From: Verrucomicrobiia bacterium
Lineage (GTDB): Bacteria > Verrucomicrobiota > Verrucomicrobiia > Limisphaerales > UBA1319
Direction of reading: 5' to 3'
Length of the DNA: 21,515 bases
NCBI GenBank assembly: GCA_017880715.1
Contig: JADGRT010000008.1
Coordinates: forward strand, 1 to 21,515
Below are positions 16,201 to 21,515 of this stretch, one piece after another. Numbering within the stretch: position 1 is the stretch's first letter; every line of letters begins with the position of its first letter. Below the pieces are notes generated by a model. The model had not been told where the DNA came from, made no database searches, and saw nothing but the letters and a program-made list of their open reading frames with translations. The position numbers were made by a program, and so were the translations under genes.

Positions 16201-17947
16201 GCCCTGGCCGGCGGCGGCCAATGGAACGGGCGCTTCCCTGCAACTGGTGGATCCGGCGCAGGACAACAATCGCGTGGCCAACTGGGCGGTGGCGGCGAAT
16301 GTGACCAATGCCTCGGCGCCCGCCTGGCAATACGTGAGCGTGACCGGCACCGCATCCAGTTCTCGACTTTATGTGTATCTTACCTCCGCTGGGGAGGTGT
16401 ACCTCGACGACCTCACCCTGGTGGCCGGCAACGTGCCGGAGGCGGGCACGAACTTTCTCAAGAACGGCGGCTTTGAATCGCCGCTGGCCGGCACGTGGAC
16501 GATTTCCAGCAACCACGCTGGGACCACGAATAGCGCTCAGATTAAGCATTCGGGTGGCGCGAGTCTTCATTTGATGGCGTCGAGCGGTGGAACTACCCAG
16601 GGTTCTTCGGTCTGGCAGGACACTTACACCTTGATCAGCGGGGCGACTTACACGCTGAGCTATTGGTATTTGCCCAGCACCAATGGGACCGGTTTGACGG
16701 TTCGTCTCTCGGGCAATGGCATCCAGTCTTCGCATAGCATTGCGCCGCCCCTTGAAAACTCGCCGCTCTACACGCCCGGCGCCACCAATTCGGTTCAGGG
16801 CACGCTGCCGGCTTTCCCACCGCTATGGCTGAATGAAGTCCAGGCGGTCAATCTGACGGGCTTGGCCGATCGGGCGGGACACCGCCAGGCGTGGGTGGAA
16901 TTGTACAACGGCGGCACCAACGATCTGAATTTGGACGGGTTCTATCTTTCCGATGCTTACACCAATTTGACGCGCTGGGCCTTTCCATCCAACACCGTCA
17001 TTCGCGCCGGCCAGTTTCTGGTGGTCTGGTGTGACGGGGAAACCAATGAAACGACCGGGACCGAGTTGCATGCCAGTTTCAGTCTCGCGCCGAGTACCGG
17101 CACGGTGGCTCTGGCGCGCTGGCAAAACGGCCAGCCCATGGTCTTGGATTATCTGAATTACCCAGATTTGTCGGCAGACCGATCCTTCGGCGCCTATCCC
17201 GATGGCCATCGAAAAGGCGGCGACGTGTTCTTTTATGCCACGCCCGGCGCGGCCAACAACAACGCCTTGCCCCCGATCCGCGTGTTTATCAACGAATGGA
17301 TGGCCAACAACACACGCACCCTGGCCGATCCGGCCGATCTGAGTTTTGAAGATTGGTTCGAATTGTTCAATGCCGGCACCAACGCGGTCGATCTGGCCGG
17401 CTACACGCTGACTGACACCTTGACCAATGCTGCGCAATTTGTCATCCCGGCGGGCGTCGTGATTCCGGCGGGCGGTTTCCTTTTGGTTTGGGCGGATGGC
17501 GAGCCGGCGCAAACCCAGGGCGCCAATCTGCATGTGAATTTCAAGCTGAACCAGAACGGGGAAGCAATCGCGCTATTTTCCCCTGGAGGAACACTGATCG
17601 ATGCCGTTTCCTTTGGCCTTCAAAAAGCGGATGTCAGCGAAGGACGCGCGCCGGATGGCCAGACTCATATTGTGACCTTGGCCTCGCCGACCCCCGGTCT
17701 GGCCAATAGCGGCGGGATTGCCCCCCCCATCTTGCGCCTGACGACGGCGGATTTAACCGCCGGCAAGGCGACTATGCTTTGGGAAGCGATCGCCGGCCAA
17801 ACCTTCCTCATTCAGTATAAGAACCGCCTGGAAGAGCCGATGTGGAGCGACTATGGCATGGTCACCGCCACCGGTGCCACCGCGACATTCTCCGACGAGT
17901 TGGGGACCAACCAGCAACGATTTTATCGGATCTTAAGAAATCCTTAA
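10256..17947 (+). CDS. Giant secreted CotH kinase / lamin-tail mosaic protein (2563 aa), paralogue
   Basis: The ATG at 10256 is chosen because it directly precedes a good signal peptide (MKYRN, hydrophobic VVLVLAAAWLGSVLA, cleavage after ALA, residue 28). Approximate domains: concanavalin/LamG-like 36-255; Ig-like 262-347; Big_5 348-445; LamG-like 449-622; lamin-tail 647-800, 809-935 and 940-1097; jelly-roll module 1105-1252; Ig-like 1266-1365; CotH kinase-like 1372-1779; Ig-like 1780-1862; lamin-tail 1869-2185, interrupted by a second jelly-roll module at 2021-2166; lamin-tail 2190-2340 and 2343-2485; C-terminal module 2493-2563 ending RFYRILRNP. CotH acids are D1640 (NNFDS) and D1666/D1668 (WDID). 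From the first LamG-like domain before the lamin-tail block onward it is colinear with the upstream giant protein, so the two are tandem paralogues. It lacks PA14, the second Ig/Big_5 pair and the cadherin-like repeats, and its N-terminal LamG-like domain is of a different type. Likely role: exported or surface scaffold with kinase-like activity; substrate unknown. Confidence 0.9.
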   Translation: MKYRNILNGASVVLVLAAAWLGSVLALAQSGSGLAVPAEWGQTVNGFQDDFEGPALNSNWLATGSDPSVYSVNNGVLRVTSALGDPNHLLYARSGYDNSTQEVLARIRVLNFGIDDPPRCGVAVAVDPATSQGINLHFRDNVAGRQFQFLDDMRQWGPTLDRLWETNQWYWLRLRQATNESTGLADAFAKVWLADGSEAEPDTWVSWDYVPNRTARTGLAGIAAGSQGGPAEFEVDYFLIKAAGLPSIKVAIQAFPLVTPGPPHFTQQPQSVSVNEGQPAAFNASIDGTLPIALQWFKNGESISGAISAAFLLPAAVPSDHGLVFYLMASNELGVAASSHATLTVISDTTPPSLLWVTPANNTSLTLAFSEPLDLASATNSAHYALDGGISVVTATLGGDGQTVTLTTSPMSMGKTYALLVTDLRDRSAQGNVIAANTRMTFTLLSLIPQDLGNPTQMGSVTGVANGFDVLAGGADLGGTTDQGFFSYQARTGDFDVQVRLAALSPTDVWSKAGLMARESLASTSRFAGVLATPGLSGCLFESRTTSGGAATLLGSYPVNYPFTWLRLQRAGNLFTGYASLDGETWTQLGSATMALTNTVYLGLAAASHDMTQTVLAQFRDYGSTTAFKTSAWPPAFETLGPSSRRTGLVITEIMYHPAPRADGKNLEFIELYNSQPFPEDMGGFRLTGAVDYTFPEGTVLGGGQFVVVAQAPADVQDVYSLTQVLGGYTNRLSHSGGTIRLRNRVGAIMLEVTYSDGLPWPVMADGAGHSLVLVRPSFGEGRAEAWAASSRKGGSPGAVEAVWPDPYRSIGLNELLARADSSENNFIELHNRGNLIVDVSGCFLSDDPATNKFSIPAGTVIPARGFVTFYLTNLNFALDGAGQTIYLTNPEDTRVIDAVQFGATGQGIALGRYPDGHGVFRELSSPTPGAANAALRVQDVVINEIMYQPISGDSDDEYVELYNQGTNTVDLTGWKFVSGINFTLPVGTLLAPGGYLVVAKNAARLIPNYPQLNATNTVGDYGGTLANGGERLVLSRPEWLMATNASQIATSNRVSVAVADVAWQTGGRWPHWANGGGSSLELIDPRGDPCLAGNWADSDESAKSSWTFVETTGVLDNGTGTPDSLQMFLQEEGECLVDDVEVFRSGGNNLIANSSFENGATGWVAEGNQDVSGLETAEGYQSAKSFHIRAVGRGDTGANRVRTPLTTALAAGNTATIRAKVRWLKGQPEMLLRLRGNYLEAVGRMTLPRNLGTPGLPNSRALPNAGPAIEDVVHYPVLPAANQPVVISARLHDPDGIGQIMVQYRVDPATAVTSVAMRDDGAAGDAVAGDGIFSGTIPGQAAGVIVAFHIEAKDKTAAAVTTQFPSDAPQRECLIRFGEVQPYGNLGTYRIWMTQATFNRWSSRNKLDNTPLDITFVYNDQRVIYNAQGLYAGSPYISGGYNNPSGTLCGYTLILPVDDPMLGGPNVVLDWPGRDNMAVQEQLVYFMADRIGLVNSYRRFIHLHINGVDEQQRGSIYEDVQQPGGDMIRQWFADDTGGDFYKIERWFEFNDNGGLMSDPMPTLQDFTTTGGIKKLARYRWNWMPRAITDSANNYSNLLAVVDAVNSTAPEPYTSQTEALVDIEQWMRIFAIEHIANNFDSYGHEIGKNMYAYRPPHGRWQMMMWDIDWVMTTSASHNNYGPTSSLFIVQDPTVARMYNHPPFLRAYWRAVQDAVKGPLVSSVIEPIMDVKYAALVANGVNRSAGQNLQPPAALKTWIRQRRDYLVQQLAAVAAPFAILSNGGQDFDTNQNQVTLTGTAPIEVKSLRVNGDEYPVMWTSVTNWSLRLVLQPGTNQFAIQGLDRNGLVLSNATGSLAIGYTGIEELPQDHLVINEIMHHPIVLGAAYVELLNTAKYTAFDLSGWRLKGVDFTFAEGAVIPPGGYVVVVENRAAFAAAYGNTIPMAGEFAGHLDLDGETLSLIQPGVTPTEDRVINEVTYGVAAPWPAAANGTGASLQLVDPAQDNNRVANWAVAANVTNASAPAWQYVSVTGTASSSRLYVYLTSAGEVYLDDLTLVAGNVPEAGTNFLKNGGFESPLAGTWTISSNHAGTTNSAQIKHSGGASLHLMASSGGTTQGSSVWQDTYTLISGATYTLSYWYLPSTNGTGLTVRLSGNGIQSSHSIAPPLENSPLYTPGATNSVQGTLPAFPPLWLNEVQAVNLTGLADRAGHRQAWVELYNGGTNDLNLDGFYLSDAYTNLTRWAFPSNTVIRAGQFLVVWCDGETNETTGTELHASFSLAPSTGTVALARWQNGQPMVLDYLNYPDLSADRSFGAYPDGHRKGGDVFFYATPGAANNNALPPIRVFINEWMANNTRTLADPADLSFEDWFELFNAGTNAVDLAGYTLTDTLTNAAQFVIPAGVVIPAGGFLLVWADGEPAQTQGANLHVNFKLNQNGEAIALFSPGGTLIDAVSFGLQKADVSEGRAPDGQTHIVTLASPTPGLANSGGIAPPILRLTTADLTAGKATMLWEAIAGQTFLIQYKNRLEEPMWSDYGMVTATGATATFSDELGTNQQRFYRILRNP
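14370..15592 (+). other. CotH kinase-like domain region of giant protein 2
   Basis: It encodes residues about 1372-1779. YAGSPY begins at residue 1432. The RGSIYEDVQQPGG segment corresponds to the CotH GxYxxxE strand, followed by GDFYKIERW. NNFDS (D1640), KNMYAY and WDIDW (D1666, D1668) match the CotH catalytic and metal-binding segments. As in the sister domain, the strand that normally carries KxxYK reads CGYTLILP and has no lysine. The full set of C-lobe acids makes this the more plausible active kinase of the two. Confidence 0.65.
16318..16755 (+). repeat. Jelly-roll (CBM-like) module nested in the fourth lamin-tail domain of giant protein 2
   Basis: The lamin-tail body ends in NWA (residues 2009-2011), and its usual closing motif, TPGATNS, appears only at residue 2173. 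The roughly 145-residue jelly-roll module lies between. In the upstream giant protein the same lamin-tail domain runs without interruption from NWA (2322-2324) to FTPGAANS (2334 onward). The third lamin-tail domain of both proteins is interrupted at the same point by a related module. Confidence 0.65.
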
Positions 17948-17954
17948 CCAGTAC

Positions 17955-19223
17955 ATGAAAACATCCTTGCTGGGTCTGTCCCTGAGTTTCTGTCTGATCG
18001 GCATTGCCGCGGATGTGCCGCTCGTCGAGTGCTCGCCGCGCGGCGGCCTGCCCAACTGCTTGGCCAAGCTCGAGCGCGGCGAGGTCGTGCGCATTGCTTA
18101 CCTCGGCGGCAGCATCACCGCCCAGGACGGCTGGAGGCCCAAGACATTGAAATGGTTTCAGGAGCAGTATCCCAAGGCGCAGGTGAGCGAAATCAACGCG
18201 GCCATCGGCGGCACCGGATCGGATCTCGGCGTGTTCCGCCTGCGCCAGGATGTACTCGCACATCAGCCGGACCTGCTGTTCGTGGAATTTGCGGTAAACG
18301 ACGGCGGCGCTCCGCCAGAACAGATTTATCGCTGCCTGGAGGGCATCGTGCGCCAGACGTGGCGCGATCGTCCGCTGGCCGACATCTGCTACGTCTACAC
18401 CATCGCCGGAAACATGCTCGATACGCTTAAGGAGGGCAAACTGCCGCGGTCCTATGCCGCTATGGAAAAGATCGCCGAGCATTACGGCATTTCCTCCATC
18501 AACCTGGGCCTGGAAGTGGCGCGGCTCGAAAAGAGCGGCAAGCTCGTCTTCAAAGGAGACCAGCCAAAGACGGAGGAGCAAAAGGCGGCGCTCGGGGATA
18601 AAATCCTGTTCTCGCCCGACGCCGTGCATCCGTTCTCCGACGGCGGGCACCAATTGTACCTCGAAGCCATCGTGCGCGGCATGGGCGCCATCCGGGCGGC
18701 GGGCCAGGCCGGGCCGCACGGCCTCAAGGCTCCGTTCATCGCGGATAACTGGGAGCAGGCCAAGCTGGTCCCCTTCAGCCGCGCCCGGTTGAGCGGCGGC
18801 TGGCAGAAGCTGGATCCGGCCTCCAACCAACTGGCCCGGAGTTTTGGCAAGCGCCTGCCCGAGCTGTGGAAGGCCAATCAGCCCGGTGAAACCCTGGAGT
18901 TCAAGTTCCGCGGCACGTCTGCGGGCATTTACGACCTGGTCGGCCCGGATTGCGGCCAGGTGATCGTGACGCTGGATGACAAGGCGCCGGTGATCAAGCC
19001 GCGCTTTGACGCGTATTGCACGTATCATCGGTTGGCCACGATGATGATCGGTTCGAACCTCTCTAATGCGGTGCACACCGTCAGGCTGGAATTGCACCCA
19101 GACCAACCGGACAAGGCCAAGATCCTCAGCCAACGCAGCGAAAAGATGGATAATCCCAAACGCTTTGACGACCGAGCGTGGTACGCTGGTGCATTGATGC
19201 TGATCGGGGACCTGGCAGAGTAG
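17955..19223 (+). CDS. Secreted SGNH/GDSL-family hydrolase (422 aa), probable carbohydrate esterase
   Basis: A signal peptide (MKTSLLGLSLSFCLIGIAA) is followed by an SGNH fold. Block I is YLGGSIT with Ser53 as nucleophile. Block II glycines are in AIGGTGSD (85-90). Block III is FVEFAVND with Asn115. Block V is DAVHP with Asp222 and His225. The catalytic set is therefore complete. Residues about 255-415 form a further beta-rich domain (SFGKRLP, LEFKFRGTSAGIYDLVGPD), seen in some two-domain SGNH carbohydrate esterases. The family removes acyl, often acetyl, groups from glycans or other esters; the exact substrate cannot be read from sequence. The ATG lies 7 bases after the stop of the giant gene, with no ribosome-binding site of its own visible, so co-transcription and possibly translational coupling are likely. 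Confidence 0.85.
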   Translation: MKTSLLGLSLSFCLIGIAADVPLVECSPRGGLPNCLAKLERGEVVRIAYLGGSITAQDGWRPKTLKWFQEQYPKAQVSEINAAIGGTGSDLGVFRLRQDVLAHQPDLLFVEFAVNDGGAPPEQIYRCLEGIVRQTWRDRPLADICYVYTIAGNMLDTLKEGKLPRSYAAMEKIAEHYGISSINLGLEVARLEKSGKLVFKGDQPKTEEQKAALGDKILFSPDAVHPFSDGGHQLYLEAIVRGMGAIRAAGQAGPHGLKAPFIADNWEQAKLVPFSRARLSGGWQKLDPASNQLARSFGKRLPELWKANQPGETLEFKFRGTSAGIYDLVGPDCGQVIVTLDDKAPVIKPRFDAYCTYHRLATMMIGSNLSNAVHTVRLELHPDQPDKAKILSQRSEKMDNPKRFDDRAWYAGALMLIGDLAE

Positions 19224-19325
19224 TGTTTCCTCTGTAGCCACGGCTTGGCGCCGGCCAACCAGAACCGTGAGGCCATCCTAAGCGGGCGGGAACGCCCAAT
19301 GTCACTAAGATTTCGTGGTTATCTG
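19224..19325. other. Spacer after the SGNH gene with a small GC hairpin
   Basis: No gene is seen. GGGCG (19284-19288) can pair with CGCCC (19293-19297) around a GGAA loop, about 60 bases after the stop codon. No T-run follows, so it is a weak terminator candidate at best. Confidence 0.3.
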
Positions 19326-19424
19326 AAAGCGCCAGAGGACTGGCGCAGTCCAAAACGCTGCGCGCATTCACGGCCGGTTCGAGCCGGCGCCAGCTTTTGG
19401 ACTGCGCCAGTCCTCTGGCGCTTT
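19326..19424. repeat. REPIN-like inverted repeat with two perfect 30-base arms
   Basis: The arms at 19326-19355 and 19395-19424 are exact reverse complements, separated by 39 bases. Each arm contains its own hairpin: GCGCCAG-AGGA-CTGGCGC (19329-19346) and GCGCCAG-TCCT-CTGGCGC (19404-19421). Inside the loop region GCCGG-TTCGAG-CCGGC can form a further small stem. Two inverted REP-like hairpins around a short spacer are the layout of a REPIN or BIME. It is in the intergenic stretch between the SGNH hydrolase and the glycosidase and could also block read-through between them. No T-run follows the right arm. Confidence 0.85.
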
Positions 19425-19664
19425 GGGAAGGACGCTGCTGACCTGTCTCTTAGTTCTCGCCGCCGCGTACGCCACCGAAGATTAACATTTCCACCCCTCC
19501 GAGGAAGCCGAGTCGCAGCTCGAGCGCGAGACTTGACCATGAAATCTTCTGACCTGGCCGCCTCCTGAAACCTAAGCAGCGAAGGAAAGCCCCGACGCTC
19601 CAATAAGAACTTGGCTCCGGGCAAGGTTTGAATAAAGATCAACCACTGGCACGAACGATCTAAA
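19425..19664. other. Spacer upstream of the glycosidase gene
   Basis: No gene is supported. Short frames on both strands (for example 19245-19568 plus and 19319-19642 minus) are rich in Arg, Pro and Ala, have no domain features and run through the inverted repeat, so they look spurious. No Shine-Dalgarno sequence precedes the ATG at 19665 (GAACGATCTAAA). A promoter for the glycosidase gene should lie here, but I could not identify a convincing -35/-10 pair. Confidence 0.5.
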
Positions 19665-21515
19665 ATGCAAACAAACCACCGGCGATCACAAGCAAGCGTT
19701 CTTGGCTTCCTGGGCGTGGCACTGGCGACATCGTCCGTCGTCGTTTTGGCCCAGGTGGTTTATCCGGGATCCACCCCTGGCCCGGCAAGGGTGCTGAGGG
19801 ATGGCGCGCAAATCATCGTTAGCAACGCGGCCGTCTCCGTCAGTTGGCTGGCTGGCACTCAGGGGCTGAGGCCACAGATCATCCGCGATCCGGCGAATCA
19901 AAGGCAACTTACTTTCACGGGCGAAGTTTTTGAAATTATTCTCACCAACGGTCAACGCTACGCGGCGTCCGCGCTCCAACCGGATGGCCCGCCGAGCGTG
20001 AGCGAGCTGGTGCCGGACCCCCAGGCGGCCGGTCTGGCCGCGCGGATTCCCGGCCACCAGGTCACCGTGCCGTTGCGCTCAGCGGACGGGCGGTTGCGTG
20101 TGGTCTGGCGTGCCCTGATGCACGATGGCGGCAATTATGTCCGGCAGGAGATGGCGGTGACCGCCGCGCGCGAGGATTGCGTGATCCGGGAGATTGTCTG
20201 GCTGGACCAGGCCATTCCTGGCGCGGAGGCCGTGGGGCGGGTGGACGGCTCGCCGGTCGTGGCGGGGAATTTTTTCCTCAGCTCCGAGGATCCTCATGCT
20301 CTGAACCAGGCGAAGATGCCGGGCCAGGAGAGCGGTGCCTGGTCGCCCGCCGATGTGGCGTCCTTCGGGCAAGTGCGTTTGGCAGGGCGGGGCGGCTTCG
20401 TCCTTTGCCGGCTCCCGCGCAACGCCGTTCTTAAGCGTGGCGAGACGTTGACGCAAAGCTTCGTCCTCGGGGTTGCGCCCGCGGGCCAGATGCGGCGCGC
20501 CTTTCTGCATTACCTGGAACGCGAGCGCGCCCATCCTTACCGCCCGTTCTTGCATTACAACTCCTGGTATGACACGGCTTGGGATCCGTTCGCCTTGAAC
20601 GAAACCAACAGCCTGGAGGCCATCCGCCTCTGCGGCGAGCGCTTCATCAAGCCGCACGGCGTGACCATGGACGGCATGGTGTTTGACGACGGTTGGGATG
20701 ATCCGAAGACGCTGTGGCAGTTTCACAGTGGATTCCCGCAAGGGTTCGCGCCCCTCGCCGATGCTTGCAAGGAATACCACACGCGTCTGGGGGTGTGGCT
20801 TTCACCCTTCGGCGGCTACGGTGAGCCCAAAAAGCAGCGGATCAAGCTCGGGCGCGAGCAGGGTTACGAGCTCAATGCCACCGGCTTTTCGTTGGCCGGG
20901 CCGAAATACTACGCCGCGTTCAAGGCGGCTTGCGTGGACATGATTCACAAGTTTGGCGTGAACCACTTCAAGTTCGACGGTATCGCTACCGGCATGTATG
21001 CCAGCGGCGGCGCCCAATACGTTCTCGACACGGAAGCCATGCGCCGCCTCATGCTGGAACTGCGGCAGGAAGATCCGAACCTTTACATCAACCTCACCAC
21101 TGGCTCGTGGCCGTCGCCGTTCTGGCTGCGCTATGCGGATTCCCTCTGGCGCCAGGGCCAGGACATGGGTTTCTCCGGCAAAGGCCCCAAGCAACAGCAA
21201 TGGATCACTTATCGGGATCAGGAAACTTATCGCAACGTCGTTCGCAAAAGCCCGCTGTATCCGCTCAACTCGCTGATGACGCAGGGCGTGGCCTACTCGC
21301 GGCACGGCCTGGCGGGCGATCCGACGTTCAACTCCGCCGGCTTCAAGGACGACGTGCGCGCCTTCTTCGGCAGCGGCACCGGATTGCAGGAGCTCTACAT
21401 CCAGCCGGGCAAACTAACGCCGGATGATTGGTCCGTCCTAGCCGAAGCCGCGAAATGGTCGCGCGCCAACGCCGATGTGTTGGTGGACACGCACTGGATC
21501 GGTGGCGATCCCGGC
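19665..21515 (+). CDS. Secreted GH36-like (clan GH-D) glycoside hydrolase, probable alpha-galactosidase; 3' end beyond window
   Basis: The frame is open from the ATG for 617 codons to the window edge. A signal peptide (hydrophobic VLGFLGVALATSSVVVLA, cleavage after Ala29) shows export. Residues about 30-280 form the N-terminal beta-sandwich expected in GH36 enzymes. The (beta/alpha)8 catalytic barrel starts near 295. Clan GH-D marks are NSWY at 299-302, FDDGW at 340-344, and HFKFDG with Asp438 as the likely nucleophile (KxD motif). Asp492 and Asp500, in YADSLWRQGQD, are candidates for the general acid/base. The usual family length is about 650-750 residues, so roughly the last 50-150 are missing. 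The expected role is release of alpha-linked galactose, or a related sugar, from oligo- or polysaccharides outside the cytoplasm. It follows the SGNH hydrolase by 441 bases and probably has its own promoter. The fold call is firmer than the substrate. Confidence 0.8.
   Translation, partial: MQTNHRRSQASVLGFLGVALATSSVVVLAQVVYPGSTPGPARVLRDGAQIIVSNAAVSVSWLAGTQGLRPQIIRDPANQRQLTFTGEVFEIILTNGQRYAASALQPDGPPSVSELVPDPQAAGLAARIPGHQVTVPLRSADGRLRVVWRALMHDGGNYVRQEMAVTAAREDCVIREIVWLDQAIPGAEAVGRVDGSPVVAGNFFLSSEDPHALNQAKMPGQESGAWSPADVASFGQVRLAGRGGFVLCRLPRNAVLKRGETLTQSFVLGVAPAGQMRRAFLHYLERERAHPYRPFLHYNSWYDTAWDPFALNETNSLEAIRLCGERFIKPHGVTMDGMVFDDGWDDPKTLWQFHSGFPQGFAPLADACKEYHTRLGVWLSPFGGYGEPKKQRIKLGREQGYELNATGFSLAGPKYYAAFKAACVDMIHKFGVNHFKFDGIATGMYASGGAQYVLDTEAMRRLMLELRQEDPNLYINLTTGSWPSPFWLRYADSLWRQGQDMGFSGKGPKQQQWITYRDQETYRNVVRKSPLYPLNSLMTQGVAYSRHGLAGDPTFNSAGFKDDVRAFFGSGTGLQELYIQPGKLTPDDWSVLAEAAKWSRANADVLVDTHWIGGDPG

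Noticed and set aside
17955..18020. Lipoprotein signal peptide on the SGNH hydrolase
   Set aside because: The only early Cys (residue 13) is preceded by Phe, which does not fit a lipobox; a normal signal peptidase I site near residues 18-19 fits better.
17862..19241. 459-residue minus-strand open frame opposite the SGNH hydrolase gene
   Set aside because: It is the antisense shadow of a gene with an intact SGNH catalytic set and signal peptide; its own translation shows no recognisable fold or motif.
19245..19642. Two overlapping 107-residue frames on opposite strands
   Set aside because: Both pass through the perfect inverted repeat, are Arg/Ala/Pro-rich and have no domain or start-site support.

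Overview
This 21.5 kb window is GC-rich and bacterial. All four supported genes are on the + strand, and each encodes a protein that starts with an export signal. The content points to a Verrucomicrobiota genome, most like Pedosphaera/Limisphaerales. The reasons are giant secreted proteins mixing lamin-tail, Ig-like, LamG-like and CotH domains, a shared C-terminal module ending in RFYRI, and long interspersed palindromes between genes. That assignment is inference from remembered features of the group, not a database match.

Layout: (1) 1-264 is a leader with an imperfect hairpin and no gene. (2) 265-9744 encodes a 3159-residue secreted mosaic protein with a CotH kinase-like domain in its middle. 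(3) 9745-10255 is a 511 nt spacer holding a roughly 180 nt nested palindrome. (4) 10256-17947 encodes a second, 2563-residue paralogue with the same core (six lamin-tail domains, two jelly-roll modules, CotH, the same C-terminus) but a different N-terminus and no PA14 or cadherin-like repeats. (5) 17955-19223, only 7 nt downstream, encodes a secreted SGNH/GDSL hydrolase with an intact catalytic set. (6) 19224-19664 is a 441 nt spacer with a REPIN-like inverted repeat of two perfect 30 nt arms. (7) 19665 to the window end is the 5' part of a secreted clan GH-D (GH36-like) glycosidase gene.

Read together, this looks like an extracellular glycan-handling or surface-adhesion locus: two very large kinase-containing scaffold proteins, an esterase that could remove acyl groups, and an alpha-galactosidase-like enzyme. 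The most unusual material is the pair of giant CotH proteins. A jelly-roll module is nested inside lamin-tail domains at a conserved point. One copy of the module sits in different places in the two paralogues, and the CotH active sites differ between them. The functional link among the genes is inference from proximity and shared export.
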